Position numbers and translations under genes: made by a program. Under the pieces are notes generated by a model. That model did not search any database, was not told the origin of the DNA, and saw nothing but the letters and a program-made list of their open reading frames with translations. 64,000 nt of DNA from Rhodothermales bacterium (GTDB lineage: Bacteria; Bacteroidota; Rhodothermia; Rhodothermales; JANQRZ01): positions 62,001 through 126,000 of the forward strand of contig JANQRZ010000018.1 in assembly GCA_028284265.1 (NCBI GenBank). Reading direction: 5' to 3'. Numbering within the stretch: the stretch's first letter is position 1; every line of letters starts with the position of its first letter. This document shows, piece after piece, positions 37,987 to 47,587 of the stretch.

Positions 37987-38423
37987 TAATACCGCTCGAA
38001 GCGCTCGGCTCCGCCGGCAGACTCACGGGGCAGCCAGTAGGATGTAGCCTCCCGGTCCAGCCGGAGCCGCAACAGGTCTTTGCCGACGAGTCGGAGGACG
38101 AGACCGATGGGGACGACGAGGAGGACGAACACCAGCGTCAGCAGCACCCGCGTCATGATGAAGCCGAGCACCACCGCGATCCCCATCCACACTTTATAGA
38201 TGGGGCGCAGCAGCATCGGGACAACGAGACCGAGCAGCATCAGCACCGATCCAACACTGCCAAAGCCGATTCCCCACGGCGTGAGTACCCACCCACTGCG
38301 CCACACGATCACAGCGGCGATCCCGACGAATACACCGCCGACAACGAGGCCGAAGCTGCGAAGCGCACGGCGACTCGTATCGAGCGCCCGGATCTCCTCG
38401 GCGATGACGCGAAGCGCATTCAT
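37983..38423 (-). CDS. SxtJ family membrane protein
   Basis: LRSFGLVVGGVFVGIAAVIVWRSGWVLTPWGIGFGSVGSVLMLLGLVVPMLLRPIYKVWMGIAVVLGFIMTRVLLTLVFVLLVVPIGLVLRLVGKDLL. Confidence 0.82.
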   Translation of the reverse strand: MNALRVIAEEIRALDTSRRALRSFGLVVGGVFVGIAAVIVWRSGWVLTPWGIGFGSVGSVLMLLGLVVPMLLRPIYKVWMGIAVVLGFIMTRVLLTLVFVLLVVPIGLVLRLVGKDLLRLRLDREATSYWLPRESAGGAERFERYY

Positions 38424-38424
38424 C

Positions 38425-38583
38425 CTAGAACAGGGAGTAGATGAACGGGGCCAGCGCCGAACCCTGCGTCAGTACGATCAGCAAGCTCAACAGAACGAGC
38501 ACGACAACGATGGGGGCGAGCCAATACTTCTTGCGGACCCGCAGAAAGCTCCAGAATGCACGGAGGATTGAGACTTTTCCCAT
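38425..38583 (-). CDS. DUF5989 family small membrane protein
   Basis: MGKVSILRAFWSFLRVRKKYWLAPIVVVLVLLSLLIVLTQGSALAPFIYSLF; adjacent to sxtJ-like gene. Confidence 0.8.
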   Translation of the reverse strand: MGKVSILRAFWSFLRVRKKYWLAPIVVVLVLLSLLIVLTQGSALAPFIYSLF

Positions 38584-38748
38584 GAGAAGCAACGAGATTG
38601 AGCGCGGCAAAAGGTACCGATTGTGGGAAGATAGACCGTTCCAAGCGTGGTATGGTGGAGGGGTCTTTCGGTGTGCCCTTCGGAACGGCTTCCAAGTTTG
38701 TGGCTAGGGGGGTTGCGTAGCACAAAATATTATGATATTATAGAGCCA

Positions 38749-38762
38749 TGTAAGCGCTTACA
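38749..38762. promoter_or_regulatory. LacI-family operator, perfect palindrome TGTAAGCGCTTACA
   Basis: 14-bp perfect dyad centred on CG, 22 nt upstream of the lacI-type start (TTG 38785), next to AT-rich ACAAAATATTATGATATTATAG. Confidence 0.8.
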
Positions 38763-38784
38763 CGGATTTACTGAAAACAGCGTC

Positions 38785-39867
38785 TTGGCCCTCACCATCT
38801 ACGACATAGCAGAGCGTGCCGGTGTCTCCATCGCCACCGTCTCCCGCGTCTTCAGCGGGCGCGCCCGCGTCGCCGAGACGACCAAGGAGCGTGTCTTCGC
38901 CGTAGCCGAAGAGCTAGGCTATGAACCGAATGTCTCAGCGCGCAGCCTCGCTCGCCAGAGCACCCGCGTGGTCTCCGCCGTCGTCCCGATGCTGACGTCG
39001 TACTTCTTTATGGAAGTCATCCGAGGCGTACAGGACCGGCTCTCAGAGATCGACTACGACCTCCTCGTCTACACCTCCCGCTCGCCGGAAGAAGTGGACC
39101 CGCAGTTGGGCCGCGCCGTCCAGCGAGGTCGTGCCGACGGCCTGCTCCTCTGCTCGACACCGCTGACCTCGAAGCGCGCCCGGAGCCTCCAAGCCAGCGG
39201 CCTACCCACTGTGCTTGTGGACTCGGTCCACCCGGACTTTGACTCCGTCTCGGTAGACAACCACGAGGGCGGCGCGACGGCAACGCGCCATCTGCTTGAG
39301 CACGGCTACAAACGCATCGCACTGATTGCACCCAATCGCTTGTCCGTGCCGGGTGTCGAGCGTCGGGCGGGGTACGAAGCCGCGCTCGGCGAGGCGGGCC
39401 TCACCGTAGACCCGAGCCTGATTGTGACCAGCGAAGAGACCGAGCAGCACGGTTACACCCGTGAGGCAGGCTACGCTGCGATGCAGAAGCTACTCGCGCT
39501 TCCCCACCCGCCCGACGCCGTCTTCGCGGCCTCCGACGTGCAAGCCCTCGGCGCGCTCCGGGCCGCACGCGATGCAGGCCTGAGCGTACCGTATGACCTC
39601 GCCGTGGTCGGATTCGACGACATCCGCACCAGTGCCTACGTCGGCCTCTCGACGCTCAGTCAGCCAATGTACGAGATGGGCAAGCTCGCCATCGACAAGC
39701 TCATCCAGCGTCTCGGCGACGCCGAACGCCCGGTCTCCCACACCACCTTCTCCGCTCACTTCATGGCCCGCGAAACGTGCGGCCACGCCGAGACGATTCC
39801 GGCCTCCCCGTTGACGGCTAGACACGGCGATGCCGTGCCCAAGCCGACCTCTATTTCCTACCCCTGA
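38785..39867 (+). CDS. LacI family transcriptional regulator
   Basis: LTIYDIAERAGVSIATVSRVFSGRARVAETTKERVFAVAEELGYEPNVSARSLARQSTRVVSAVVP; periplasmic-binding-like core; start probably TTG. Confidence 0.95.
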   Translation: MALTIYDIAERAGVSIATVSRVFSGRARVAETTKERVFAVAEELGYEPNVSARSLARQSTRVVSAVVPMLTSYFFMEVIRGVQDRLSEIDYDLLVYTSRSPEEVDPQLGRAVQRGRADGLLLCSTPLTSKRARSLQASGLPTVLVDSVHPDFDSVSVDNHEGGATATRHLLEHGYKRIALIAPNRLSVPGVERRAGYEAALGEAGLTVDPSLIVTSEETEQHGYTREAGYAAMQKLLALPHPPDAVFAASDVQALGALRAARDAGLSVPYDLAVVGFDDIRTSAYVGLSTLSQPMYEMGKLAIDKLIQRLGDAERPVSHTTFSAHFMARETCGHAETIPASPLTARHGDAVPKPTSISYP

Positions 39868-39899
39868 ACGACGCGACTTCTTCGCCACCGCACGATGTC

Positions 39900-42824
39900 A
39901 TGACTGACCTCTCCTCCGCCCCGCGCTCCCTCCTTCGCCTCACTGCCCTGCTCGCCCTCGCCATGTTCCTGAGCGGAACGGCGGTCGCGCAGTACGGCAA
40001 AGTCACTGGCACGGTCACGGACGCCGCAACGGGCGAGCCGCTCCCCGGCGTCAACGTCTTCATCGAGGGCACCACGCAGGGCACCGCGACCAACTTTGAT
40101 GGGGACTACACCATCATCGGCCTCCGGCCTGACACCTACGATGTGATCTTCTCCTTTGTCGGGTACCGCAACACCCGCGTCGAAGGTGTCCGCGTCAGCA
40201 TTGACGTGACGACGCGCGTGGACGCCGAATTGCAAGAGGACATCATCGAAGGCGAAGAGGTCATCGTGACCGCCGAGCGGGCACTGGTGCAGAAAGACCT
40301 CACGGCGACGACCGCCTTCGTCTCCAGCGACGAGATCTTGGCACTCCCGGTAGAAAACTTCGGCGAGGTCGTGGAGCTTCAGGCGGGTGTCGTGGACGGA
40401 CACTTCCGCGGCGGACGCATCGGCGAGGTCGGCTACTGGGTCGATGGCCTGCCTGTCACCGACGTGTACGACGGCGGTCTCGCGCTCTCCATCGAGAACA
40501 ACGTGGTGCAGGAAGCCCAAGTCGTCACCGGCGCGTTCAACGCCGAGTACGGGCAAGCGCTTTCCGGCATCGTCAACGTCGTCACGAAGGACGGCTCCGA
40601 CGAGTTCGAGGGCAGCTTCAACAGCTTCCTCGGCGACTATCTCACGAGCGAGCAAGAGTTGCTCCCCAACACGCCAATCTTCCCCGGCTTGGATGATCTC
40701 AGCGTAGCGGCGGTCCAGAACGTCGAAGGCAGCCTCGGTGGACCGGTGCTCCCCGGTCGGCTGTTCTTCTTCACGAGCGGGCGTTACTTCAAGAATGACG
40801 GCTGGATCTTCGGTCAAGACACGTTCCGCTCGGACGACATCGGGTTCGTCGTGTCCGAGGACAGCCTGCGCTCGCAGATCGGTCTGATCGACTCGACCGG
40901 CTCGGGAAGCGGCGAGATGGTATCGCTCAACCCGTATGAAAAGGTGTCCGGGCAGGCCAAACTGACGGCGCGACTCGGGCGCGGGATGCGTCTCGCGGCG
41001 AACGTCATCGCCAGCCGCGAGAACTTCCAAGACTACGAACTTGGCATCTTCTTCCGACCCGAGGCCCAGCGTCAGAAGCGGCGCGAAGCCCTCAGCGGCT
41101 ACCTCAAGTGGACCCACACGCTCTCGAACTCAACCTTCTACGACCTCGGCATCACGAACAACTACACCGAGTTCAACGACTACCTGTTCGAGGACCCCTT
41201 CGACGAGCGCTACCGTGACAACCGCTTCTTCGAGCAGGACTTCTCCAACGCCATCAGCGGCTTCCGCGGCGGCGGCACCGACAACAAGCGGTTCTTCCGC
41301 TCGACCAACACGACCCTCGCCAAGTTCGACCTCACGAGCCAGATCAACAGCAGCAACCTCATCAAGATTGGATTGGAGGGGCGGTATCACACACTCAAGT
41401 TCCGCGACGAGACGGTCTTCGTGCTCGAAGAACCCAACCTCCTCAGCTCGCCGGGTGGCGTCCGATTCCGGGGCGTATTCGACAACGGAACCTATTCGTA
41501 TAACCCGGTCGAGTTTTCCGCCTATATCCAAGACAAAGTCGAGCTTGGCGGCCTCATCATCAACGCCGGGCTGCGCTTCGACTACTTCAACTCCAACGGC
41601 GTCGTCTTCCGCGACCCGACGGACCCCAACGCGGTCTTCCTCCAGAACCGCGTCATCGTCCGCAATATGGACGGCCTCCCCATCGGTGCCGACGGCAACC
41701 CCATCCTCGACGAGAACGGCAACCCGATTCTCGACCCCGCCGACGATGTCAACGGCGAGTTCCAGTTTTACCTTGACGAAGAGGGCAACATCACCAACTT
41801 CACGCCGGACGAGGCCTTCGAGCCAGCCAAGTCCTCGTTCCAGGTTTCGCCTCGCCTTGGTGTGGCCTTCCCGATCACCGAAGGCGGCGTGGTCCACTTC
41901 TCCTACGGGCAATTCTTCCAGACGCCGAACTTCGAGCTGCTCTACCAGAACCCCTACTTCGCCCTTGGCACGGGCGGCTCCGGCCTGATCGGCCTGATCG
42001 GCAACGCCAACCTACGACCCGAGCAGACGGTCCAGGGCGAGATCGGACTGAAGCAGACGCTGACCGCCAGTTCGGCTGTCGAGATCACGGCATACTACCG
42101 CAACATCCGCAACCTGACGGGCACCGCCACCGACCCCATCCAGATCACCGGCTCGTCGGCCCGATACGGGCGGCTCGTCAACTCCGACTTCGGCTTCGTG
42201 CGTGGGATTATTCTGCGCTTCGACCAGCGCATCGGATCGAGCCTGTTCGCGGGCGTGGACTACACGTTTCAGGTGGCTCGCGCGAACTCCTCGGACCCGG
42301 ACGCGGCCTACACCGCTGCTGCGACCGACCGCCGCCTCATCGAGCAGCAAATCCTCCCGACGAGTTGGGACCAGCGCCACACTGTCGCGGCCTCGCTGAC
42401 CTATGACAACGCCCGCTTCGACGCCGGATTCGGGGTGCTGATGAGCTACGGCTCCGGCCAACCCTTCACGCCGAGCCGCACCGCACAGCAGACTGGCGGC
42501 ACCGGCTCCAGCGTGCCGGGCCGCCTCCTGCTCAACTCCGAGACCAAGCCGTCCACGGTCAACATCAACCTGACGGCCTACAAGAACATTGCCCTCGGCG
42601 GAGGCCATAGTGCCCAGGTCTTCACCAAGGTGGACAACCTCCTCGACACGCGCAATGAGAACGATGTCTTCGGCAACACGGGCCGCGCCACCTACTCACT
42701 CGACCGCAACATCGTGGCCGACAACTTTGTCGGCGACCCGGCCTTTCTCAACCGCAACTTTGTGCAGCCCGGCTTCTTCAGCCAGCCACGCCGCGTCGTG
42801 CTCGGCCTCCGCTACAACTTCTAG
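39900..42824 (+). CDS. TonB-dependent receptor with N-terminal CarboxypepD_reg-like domain
   Basis: YGKVTGTVTDAATGEPLPGVNVFIEGTTQGTATNFDGDYTIIGLRPDTYDVIFSFVGYRNTRVEGV; plug TAFVSSDEILALPVENFGEVVELQAGVVDGHFRGGRIGEVGYWVDGLPVTD; C-terminal beta strand RRVVLGLRYNF. Confidence 0.94.
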   Translation: MTDLSSAPRSLLRLTALLALAMFLSGTAVAQYGKVTGTVTDAATGEPLPGVNVFIEGTTQGTATNFDGDYTIIGLRPDTYDVIFSFVGYRNTRVEGVRVSIDVTTRVDAELQEDIIEGEEVIVTAERALVQKDLTATTAFVSSDEILALPVENFGEVVELQAGVVDGHFRGGRIGEVGYWVDGLPVTDVYDGGLALSIENNVVQEAQVVTGAFNAEYGQALSGIVNVVTKDGSDEFEGSFNSFLGDYLTSEQELLPNTPIFPGLDDLSVAAVQNVEGSLGGPVLPGRLFFFTSGRYFKNDGWIFGQDTFRSDDIGFVVSEDSLRSQIGLIDSTGSGSGEMVSLNPYEKVSGQAKLTARLGRGMRLAANVIASRENFQDYELGIFFRPEAQRQKRREALSGYLKWTHTLSNSTFYDLGITNNYTEFNDYLFEDPFDERYRDNRFFEQDFSNAISGFRGGGTDNKRFFRSTNTTLAKFDLTSQINSSNLIKIGLEGRYHTLKFRDETVFVLEEPNLLSSPGGVRFRGVFDNGTYSYNPVEFSAYIQDKVELGGLIINAGLRFDYFNSNGVVFRDPTDPNAVFLQNRVIVRNMDGLPIGADGNPILDENGNPILDPADDVNGEFQFYLDEEGNITNFTPDEAFEPAKSSFQVSPRLGVAFPITEGGVVHFSYGQFFQTPNFELLYQNPYFALGTGGSGLIGLIGNANLRPEQTVQGEIGLKQTLTASSAVEITAYYRNIRNLTGTATDPIQITGSSARYGRLVNSDFGFVRGIILRFDQRIGSSLFAGVDYTFQVARANSSDPDAAYTAAATDRRLIEQQILPTSWDQRHTVAASLTYDNARFDAGFGVLMSYGSGQPFTPSRTAQQTGGTGSSVPGRLLLNSETKPSTVNINLTAYKNIALGGGHSAQVFTKVDNLLDTRNENDVFGNTGRATYSLDRNIVADNFVGDPAFLNRNFVQPGFFSQPRRVVLGLRYNF

Positions 42825-42834
42825 TGTCTAGCCC

Positions 42835-45800
42835 ATGAATCGCTCGCTCTCCACTCTTCTGCTCGCCGCTGCTGCCTTCACGGTAGTCCTCCCGGCACAG
42901 GCCCAAGGCCGCTATGGCCTCCCGGACTTCATCTTCGACCCGAGCTTCTACAGCGACCGGATCCACGAGAAGAAAGCCGTCATGGACGGCAACGAAGTCG
43001 CCCTGACCTTCTTCAACTACGGCCTGCTCGGCGGAGTCGGTGAGATCCGAGGTAACTGGCCCAAAGGCTCTCAAGACTTCTACATCGGCGACGTGCTCCC
43101 GGTGGTCGCCGCCGAGGTGCCGGTGGACACCGACGGCGACGGCGAACCCGACCAGATCGTCATCAACACCGTCACCACGCGCGGGCCACGCGCGGGAGCC
43201 GACGGCCCACCCGGTCAGTCCGGCATCTTCTGGGGGTTCGAGGCCAAGCCCGGCTTCGCGTCCAGCACCTTCATCAATGAGGAGACCGGCGAGGTCGAAG
43301 CCAATGACCGGCCCGCTCTCTCGACTACCCCTGAGACATGGCCTAGCCAGTGGCCCGACCAGCCGACGTGGATCGACCCCTCCACCGGCGAGGCCGACTG
43401 GAACGGCTTCTTCGGACGCGACCAGTTCAACGCCGACCTAGAGACCTACTTCTGGATGGACGACGACAACGACCGGGAGATCACGAGCGAGCAAGGCTTC
43501 GGCTTCGAGTCCTTCGTGGCGGACTCGCTCCGGCCTGCGCGCGGCGGGATGGGGCTGGAGATGAAGGTGCGCGGCCTCCAGTGGAGCCAGTTCCTCGCCG
43601 AGGACGCCATCTTCTGGCTCTATGAAGTCACCAACACCAGCACCACCACCTATCCCCGCGTCGCGGTCGGTCTCACGGTCGGCACCCTCGCCGGGGGCGA
43701 CGGCGACTCGGACGACGACCTTGCCTTCTTCGACCAAGCCAACCGGATTGTCTACTCGTGGGACGACGACAACTCGGGCAACGAGAACCAAGAGGTCGGC
43801 TACGTCGGCTACGGGTTCCTCGAAAGTCCGGGGGATGGCAACAACGGCATCGACGACGACGGCGACGGCGACCCGCTGACCGAGTTGGGCGTGGATATCG
43901 ACGGCGTGCCGTTCATCCCGCTCTCGCTTGCAGGCGAGAACAACGTCTTCGATCAGAGCGACTTCCAGCCGCGCACCCTCGCCGAAGGCGATCCGCTTAT
44001 CCTGATCGACGACCAGACCGGGGAGCGGTCCATTGTCTACCTCGGTTCGGGCGAGACGACGGTCGTCTCTCAGGGCCGGAGCTACACCGTCCGTCCTGGC
44101 GATACGATCCTGGAGCCGCAGATCACGATCCAGGGCCAGACGGTCGGCAGCGAAGTTGTCATCACGGAGAAGAACCTGATTGATGACGACCTCGACGGGA
44201 TCATCGACGAAGACATCAACCTCCACTTCGAGCGCCGCGCCCAGAACCTCCAAGGCGAGATCGAATTCCTGCCCGCGCTCCGCTTCGCCGATTACGTCGG
44301 TTTTGCGCGTGCGATCGAAGGTCGCACCCCGACCTCGAATGACTCGACGGCGTTCGGCCTGCTCAACCCGCTCCTCGACGAGACCCGCGACGACGGCATC
44401 GACAACGACGGCGACTGGGATGCCAACAGCGACGATGTCGGAGCCGATGGCCTCGCGGGCACCGCCGACGAGGGCGAAGGCGACGGGGTGCCGACCCCCG
44501 GCGAGCCGAACTTCGACGCCCTCGATGTGACCGAGAGCGATCAGGTCGGTCTGTCCTCGTTCTTTTACTTCAACCCGCCCGGCGCGATTCGAATGAATGA
44601 CGACCAGCGGATTTGGGAGGCGATGAGTCCCGGCTTCTTCACCACGAACGAGGAACTGGCCGAGCAGCAAGGCTCGGGCGGCGTCGATGGCGACTTCATC
44701 TTCTCCTCGGGCTACTTCCGCTTGGAGCCAGGGCAGACCCTCCGCTTCTCGCTTGCGACCGTCTTCGGCAATGACCTCGAAGACATCACCAACAACACGC
44801 AGACGATCCAAGAGATCTACAACCGCAACTACCAGTTCGCTCGCCCGCCGGACCGCCCGACCCTCCGCGCCGTGCCGGGCGACGGCCAAGTGACGCTCTT
44901 CTGGGACGCGGTTGCCGAAAAGTCCGTGGACCCGATCCTCGGTGAGGACTTCGAAGGCTACCGCATCTTCAAGAGCACGGACCCATTCTTCCGAGACGGC
45001 GGAGTCATCACCGATGCCGCGGGCAACGATGCGATCCAGGTCGCCGAGTTCCAGTACGACCTCGACAACGGCATCAATGGAGCCTTCACCTCCAGCGACC
45101 CGCGCGTGCGCGGCGTCCCCTTCCCACTCGGTGATGACACCGGCCTGCAATACTCGGTTGTGGACGACGATGTGAACAACGGCCAGCGCTACTACTATGC
45201 GATCACGGCCTACGACCGTGGCTCACCGGACTTCTATCCGGCAGAGAACAACTTCGCTGTCTCCGTCCAAGAAGACGGCGAGGTCATTACGGGCCAGAAC
45301 GTGGTCGAGGTCATCCCGAATGCCCCAGTAGCAGGCTATCAGGATGCCCAAATCGAGGGCGGCGTCGAGCGGACCGCAGGCTCCGCCACAGGCAGCGTTC
45401 GCGCCGAAATCCTCGACCCGCGCATGGCCGACGTAGGCCGCTCCTATGACCTGACCTTCGGAAGCGACGGCGGCCCGGTGGCCGACCGATTCTTCATCCG
45501 CACCGGCGGCGACCTCATCGCAGAAGCACCTGTTGATGAGGAGTTGTCTACCGTGTTCGACGGCATCCGCTTCCTGTTCGACAACGACGAGACGAAGCTC
45601 GACACAGCCCGGACAGGGTTCGAGAATCCCCAAGGCCTGCTCGATCCCTTCGCCGGTCGGATCAATATCAACGACGTGATCCCCGGCTTCGAGTGGAACT
45701 TCCAAGGCACGCTCGTACCCTTCGACTACGAAATCCGCTTCGACGATGACTTGGTCGGCCAGTCCATCGGCGGCTTCCGACTCGGCACTGGCAATGCGGC

Positions 45801-46458
45801 CCCGACGGCTGTCGCCACACAGACCAACTTCACCGTCTACAACGTCACGCTCGACCGCCCAGCCGCATTCGCGTTCTTCGAACCGAGTGCCAGCTCGCGC
45901 AATGGGCGCTTCGACGCCTTCGAGCGCATCTTCATCTATGAGGACGTAGACAACAACCCGAAAACGGACCTCGTCCCGACCTTCGAGATTCGCCCGCGCT
46001 CAACCAACGTCTCGGGCGCGTTCCCCGGCGAGGGCGACACGTTCCAGATCGGCATGTTCAAGCCGTTCTCGCCGCGCGACGCCTACACGTTCTCGACTAT
46101 CGCTGCCACAGTAGATGACGACGAGGCTGCGTCCCAACTCGACCGCATCCGCGTGGTGCCAAACCCCTACGTGGCGGCCGCCTCGTGGGAGCGCCCCCTC
46201 CCGCAGACCATCAACAGCGGTCGCGGCGAACGCCGGATCGACTTCATCCACCTGCCGAAGGACGCCCTCGTCCGGGTCTACAACGTGCGCGGTGCCCTCA
46301 TCTGGGAAGGCCGCCATGAGGGCGGCATCGACGACGGAACGGTGAGTTGGAACCTCCGCTCCCGCGAAAATCTCGATGTGGCTTACGGCGTCTACTTCTA
46401 CCACGTCGAAGCGCCGAACGTTGGCACCAAGACCGGCAAGCTGGCCCTCATTAAGTGA
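42835..46458 (+). CDS. large secreted protein with Ca-binding-type DxDxDG motifs, FN3-like segment and C-terminal T9SS/FlgD-like domain
   Basis: Signal peptide MNRSLSTLLLAAAAFTVVLPAQAQ; DTDGDGEPD, DDDGDGDP, DDDLDGIIDEDI, DNDGDWDANSDD; RPTLRAVPGDGQVTLFWDAVAE; C-term VVPNPYVAAASWERP...VRVYNVRGALIWEG...GVYFYHVEAPNVGTKTGKLALIK. Confidence 0.82.
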   Translation: MNRSLSTLLLAAAAFTVVLPAQAQGRYGLPDFIFDPSFYSDRIHEKKAVMDGNEVALTFFNYGLLGGVGEIRGNWPKGSQDFYIGDVLPVVAAEVPVDTDGDGEPDQIVINTVTTRGPRAGADGPPGQSGIFWGFEAKPGFASSTFINEETGEVEANDRPALSTTPETWPSQWPDQPTWIDPSTGEADWNGFFGRDQFNADLETYFWMDDDNDREITSEQGFGFESFVADSLRPARGGMGLEMKVRGLQWSQFLAEDAIFWLYEVTNTSTTTYPRVAVGLTVGTLAGGDGDSDDDLAFFDQANRIVYSWDDDNSGNENQEVGYVGYGFLESPGDGNNGIDDDGDGDPLTELGVDIDGVPFIPLSLAGENNVFDQSDFQPRTLAEGDPLILIDDQTGERSIVYLGSGETTVVSQGRSYTVRPGDTILEPQITIQGQTVGSEVVITEKNLIDDDLDGIIDEDINLHFERRAQNLQGEIEFLPALRFADYVGFARAIEGRTPTSNDSTAFGLLNPLLDETRDDGIDNDGDWDANSDDVGADGLAGTADEGEGDGVPTPGEPNFDALDVTESDQVGLSSFFYFNPPGAIRMNDDQRIWEAMSPGFFTTNEELAEQQGSGGVDGDFIFSSGYFRLEPGQTLRFSLATVFGNDLEDITNNTQTIQEIYNRNYQFARPPDRPTLRAVPGDGQVTLFWDAVAEKSVDPILGEDFEGYRIFKSTDPFFRDGGVITDAAGNDAIQVAEFQYDLDNGINGAFTSSDPRVRGVPFPLGDDTGLQYSVVDDDVNNGQRYYYAITAYDRGSPDFYPAENNFAVSVQEDGEVITGQNVVEVIPNAPVAGYQDAQIEGGVERTAGSATGSVRAEILDPRMADVGRSYDLTFGSDGGPVADRFFIRTGGDLIAEAPVDEELSTVFDGIRFLFDNDETKLDTARTGFENPQGLLDPFAGRININDVIPGFEWNFQGTLVPFDYEIRFDDDLVGQSIGGFRLGTGNAAPTAVATQTNFTVYNVTLDRPAAFAFFEPSASSRNGRFDAFERIFIYEDVDNNPKTDLVPTFEIRPRSTNVSGAFPGEGDTFQIGMFKPFSPRDAYTFSTIAATVDDDEAASQLDRIRVVPNPYVAAASWERPLPQTINSGRGERRIDFIHLPKDALVRVYNVRGALIWEGRHEGGIDDGTVSWNLRSRENLDVAYGVYFYHVEAPNVGTKTGKLALIK

Positions 46459-46511
46459 CGAGTTTCGAGTGCCGAACGCCGAACGGCGAGCGGCATCAAC
46501 CCAACAACCCC

Positions 46512-47522
46512 ATGAAAAAAGCGATACTCTTCACCGCGCTCCTCGTCCTCGCGGCCCTGCCCCTCCAAGCGCAGGACAAAGTGGGCACCACGGCAGCCCC
46601 GTTCCTCGGCCTCGGCATCGGGGCGCGTGCGACGGCGATGGGCGGCGCGCAGGTAGCGCAGGCCCAAGGCCCCAGCGCGCTCTACTGGAACCCGGCGGCG
46701 ATCTCGAACATGACCACGAACGGGGCCGAGTTCTCCAACTCTGACTGGTTCGTGGACTCGCGGCACCAGCACGCCGCACTCGTCTTCAACGCGGGTAACC
46801 TCGGTCACTTCGGCCTTCAGGTGATCGCGCTCGACTACGGCGATGAACTGGTGACGACCATCGAGAACCCCGACGGGACGGGCGAACTGTGGGACGCGCT
46901 CGACCTCGCCGTCGGCGTCACCTATGCCCGCGCGCTCACCGACCGCTTCTCGGTCGGCGGGACGGCCAAGTTCGTCCGCCAGCAGATCTGGAACGAGTCC
47001 GCCAACGGCCTCGCGCTCGACCTCGGCGTCCTCTATGACACCCGCTTCCAGGGCATCCGCATCGGCATGTCGATGACCAATTTCGGGACTGACATGCAGC
47101 TTGCTGGCCCGGACCTCCGGCGGGCGGTCGACATTGAACCGGACGAGAACGGTAACAACCCGCGCAACGCCGCCAACCTCGAAGTGGATGAGTGGGCGAT
47201 GCCTCTCTTCTTCCGCGTCGGCGTCTCCGCCGTGCCGTTCCAGACCGCCGAGCAGCGCGTGACGGTCTCCGTCGACGGCAACGCACCGTCCGATGCCGCC
47301 CAGAGTGCCAACTTCGGAGCCGAGTACGCGTGGCGCGACCTCCTCTTCATCCGGGGCGGATGGCGTCAGGCGTTCGGCCCGGCGGAGGACGGCGGCTGGA
47401 CCGTCGGCTTCGGCCTCCAGTACAGCCTCAACCGCCGCTTGGGCGGCTACTTCGACTACGTCTTCCAGAACTACGAACCGTTCGGCACCCCCCAGATGTT
47501 CACGGTCGGGGTGACGTTCTGA
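46512..47522 (+). CDS. PorV/PorQ (UPF0164) family outer-membrane protein
   Basis: MKKAILFTALLVLAALPLQAQDKVGTTAAPFLGLGIGARATAMGGAQVAQAQGPSALYWNPAAIS; C-terminal aromatic beta strand FGTPQMFTVGVTF. Confidence 0.9.
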   Translation: MKKAILFTALLVLAALPLQAQDKVGTTAAPFLGLGIGARATAMGGAQVAQAQGPSALYWNPAAISNMTTNGAEFSNSDWFVDSRHQHAALVFNAGNLGHFGLQVIALDYGDELVTTIENPDGTGELWDALDLAVGVTYARALTDRFSVGGTAKFVRQQIWNESANGLALDLGVLYDTRFQGIRIGMSMTNFGTDMQLAGPDLRRAVDIEPDENGNNPRNAANLEVDEWAMPLFFRVGVSAVPFQTAEQRVTVSVDGNAPSDAAQSANFGAEYAWRDLLFIRGGWRQAFGPAEDGGWTVGFGLQYSLNRRLGGYFDYVFQNYEPFGTPQMFTVGVTF

Positions 47523-47587
47523 GCTAGACTGTACGGCCCCGGCCTCGTAGCTGGGTTTTTTCCTCCAACCAACAGAGGTACCACACC

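Noticed and set aside
47521-47566. AGCTA...TAGCTGGGTTTTTT as an intrinsic terminator inside the starch locus
   Set aside because: Stem only about 5 bp with a long loop; the T run may be fortuitous. Worth testing by term-seq but not supported as a feature.
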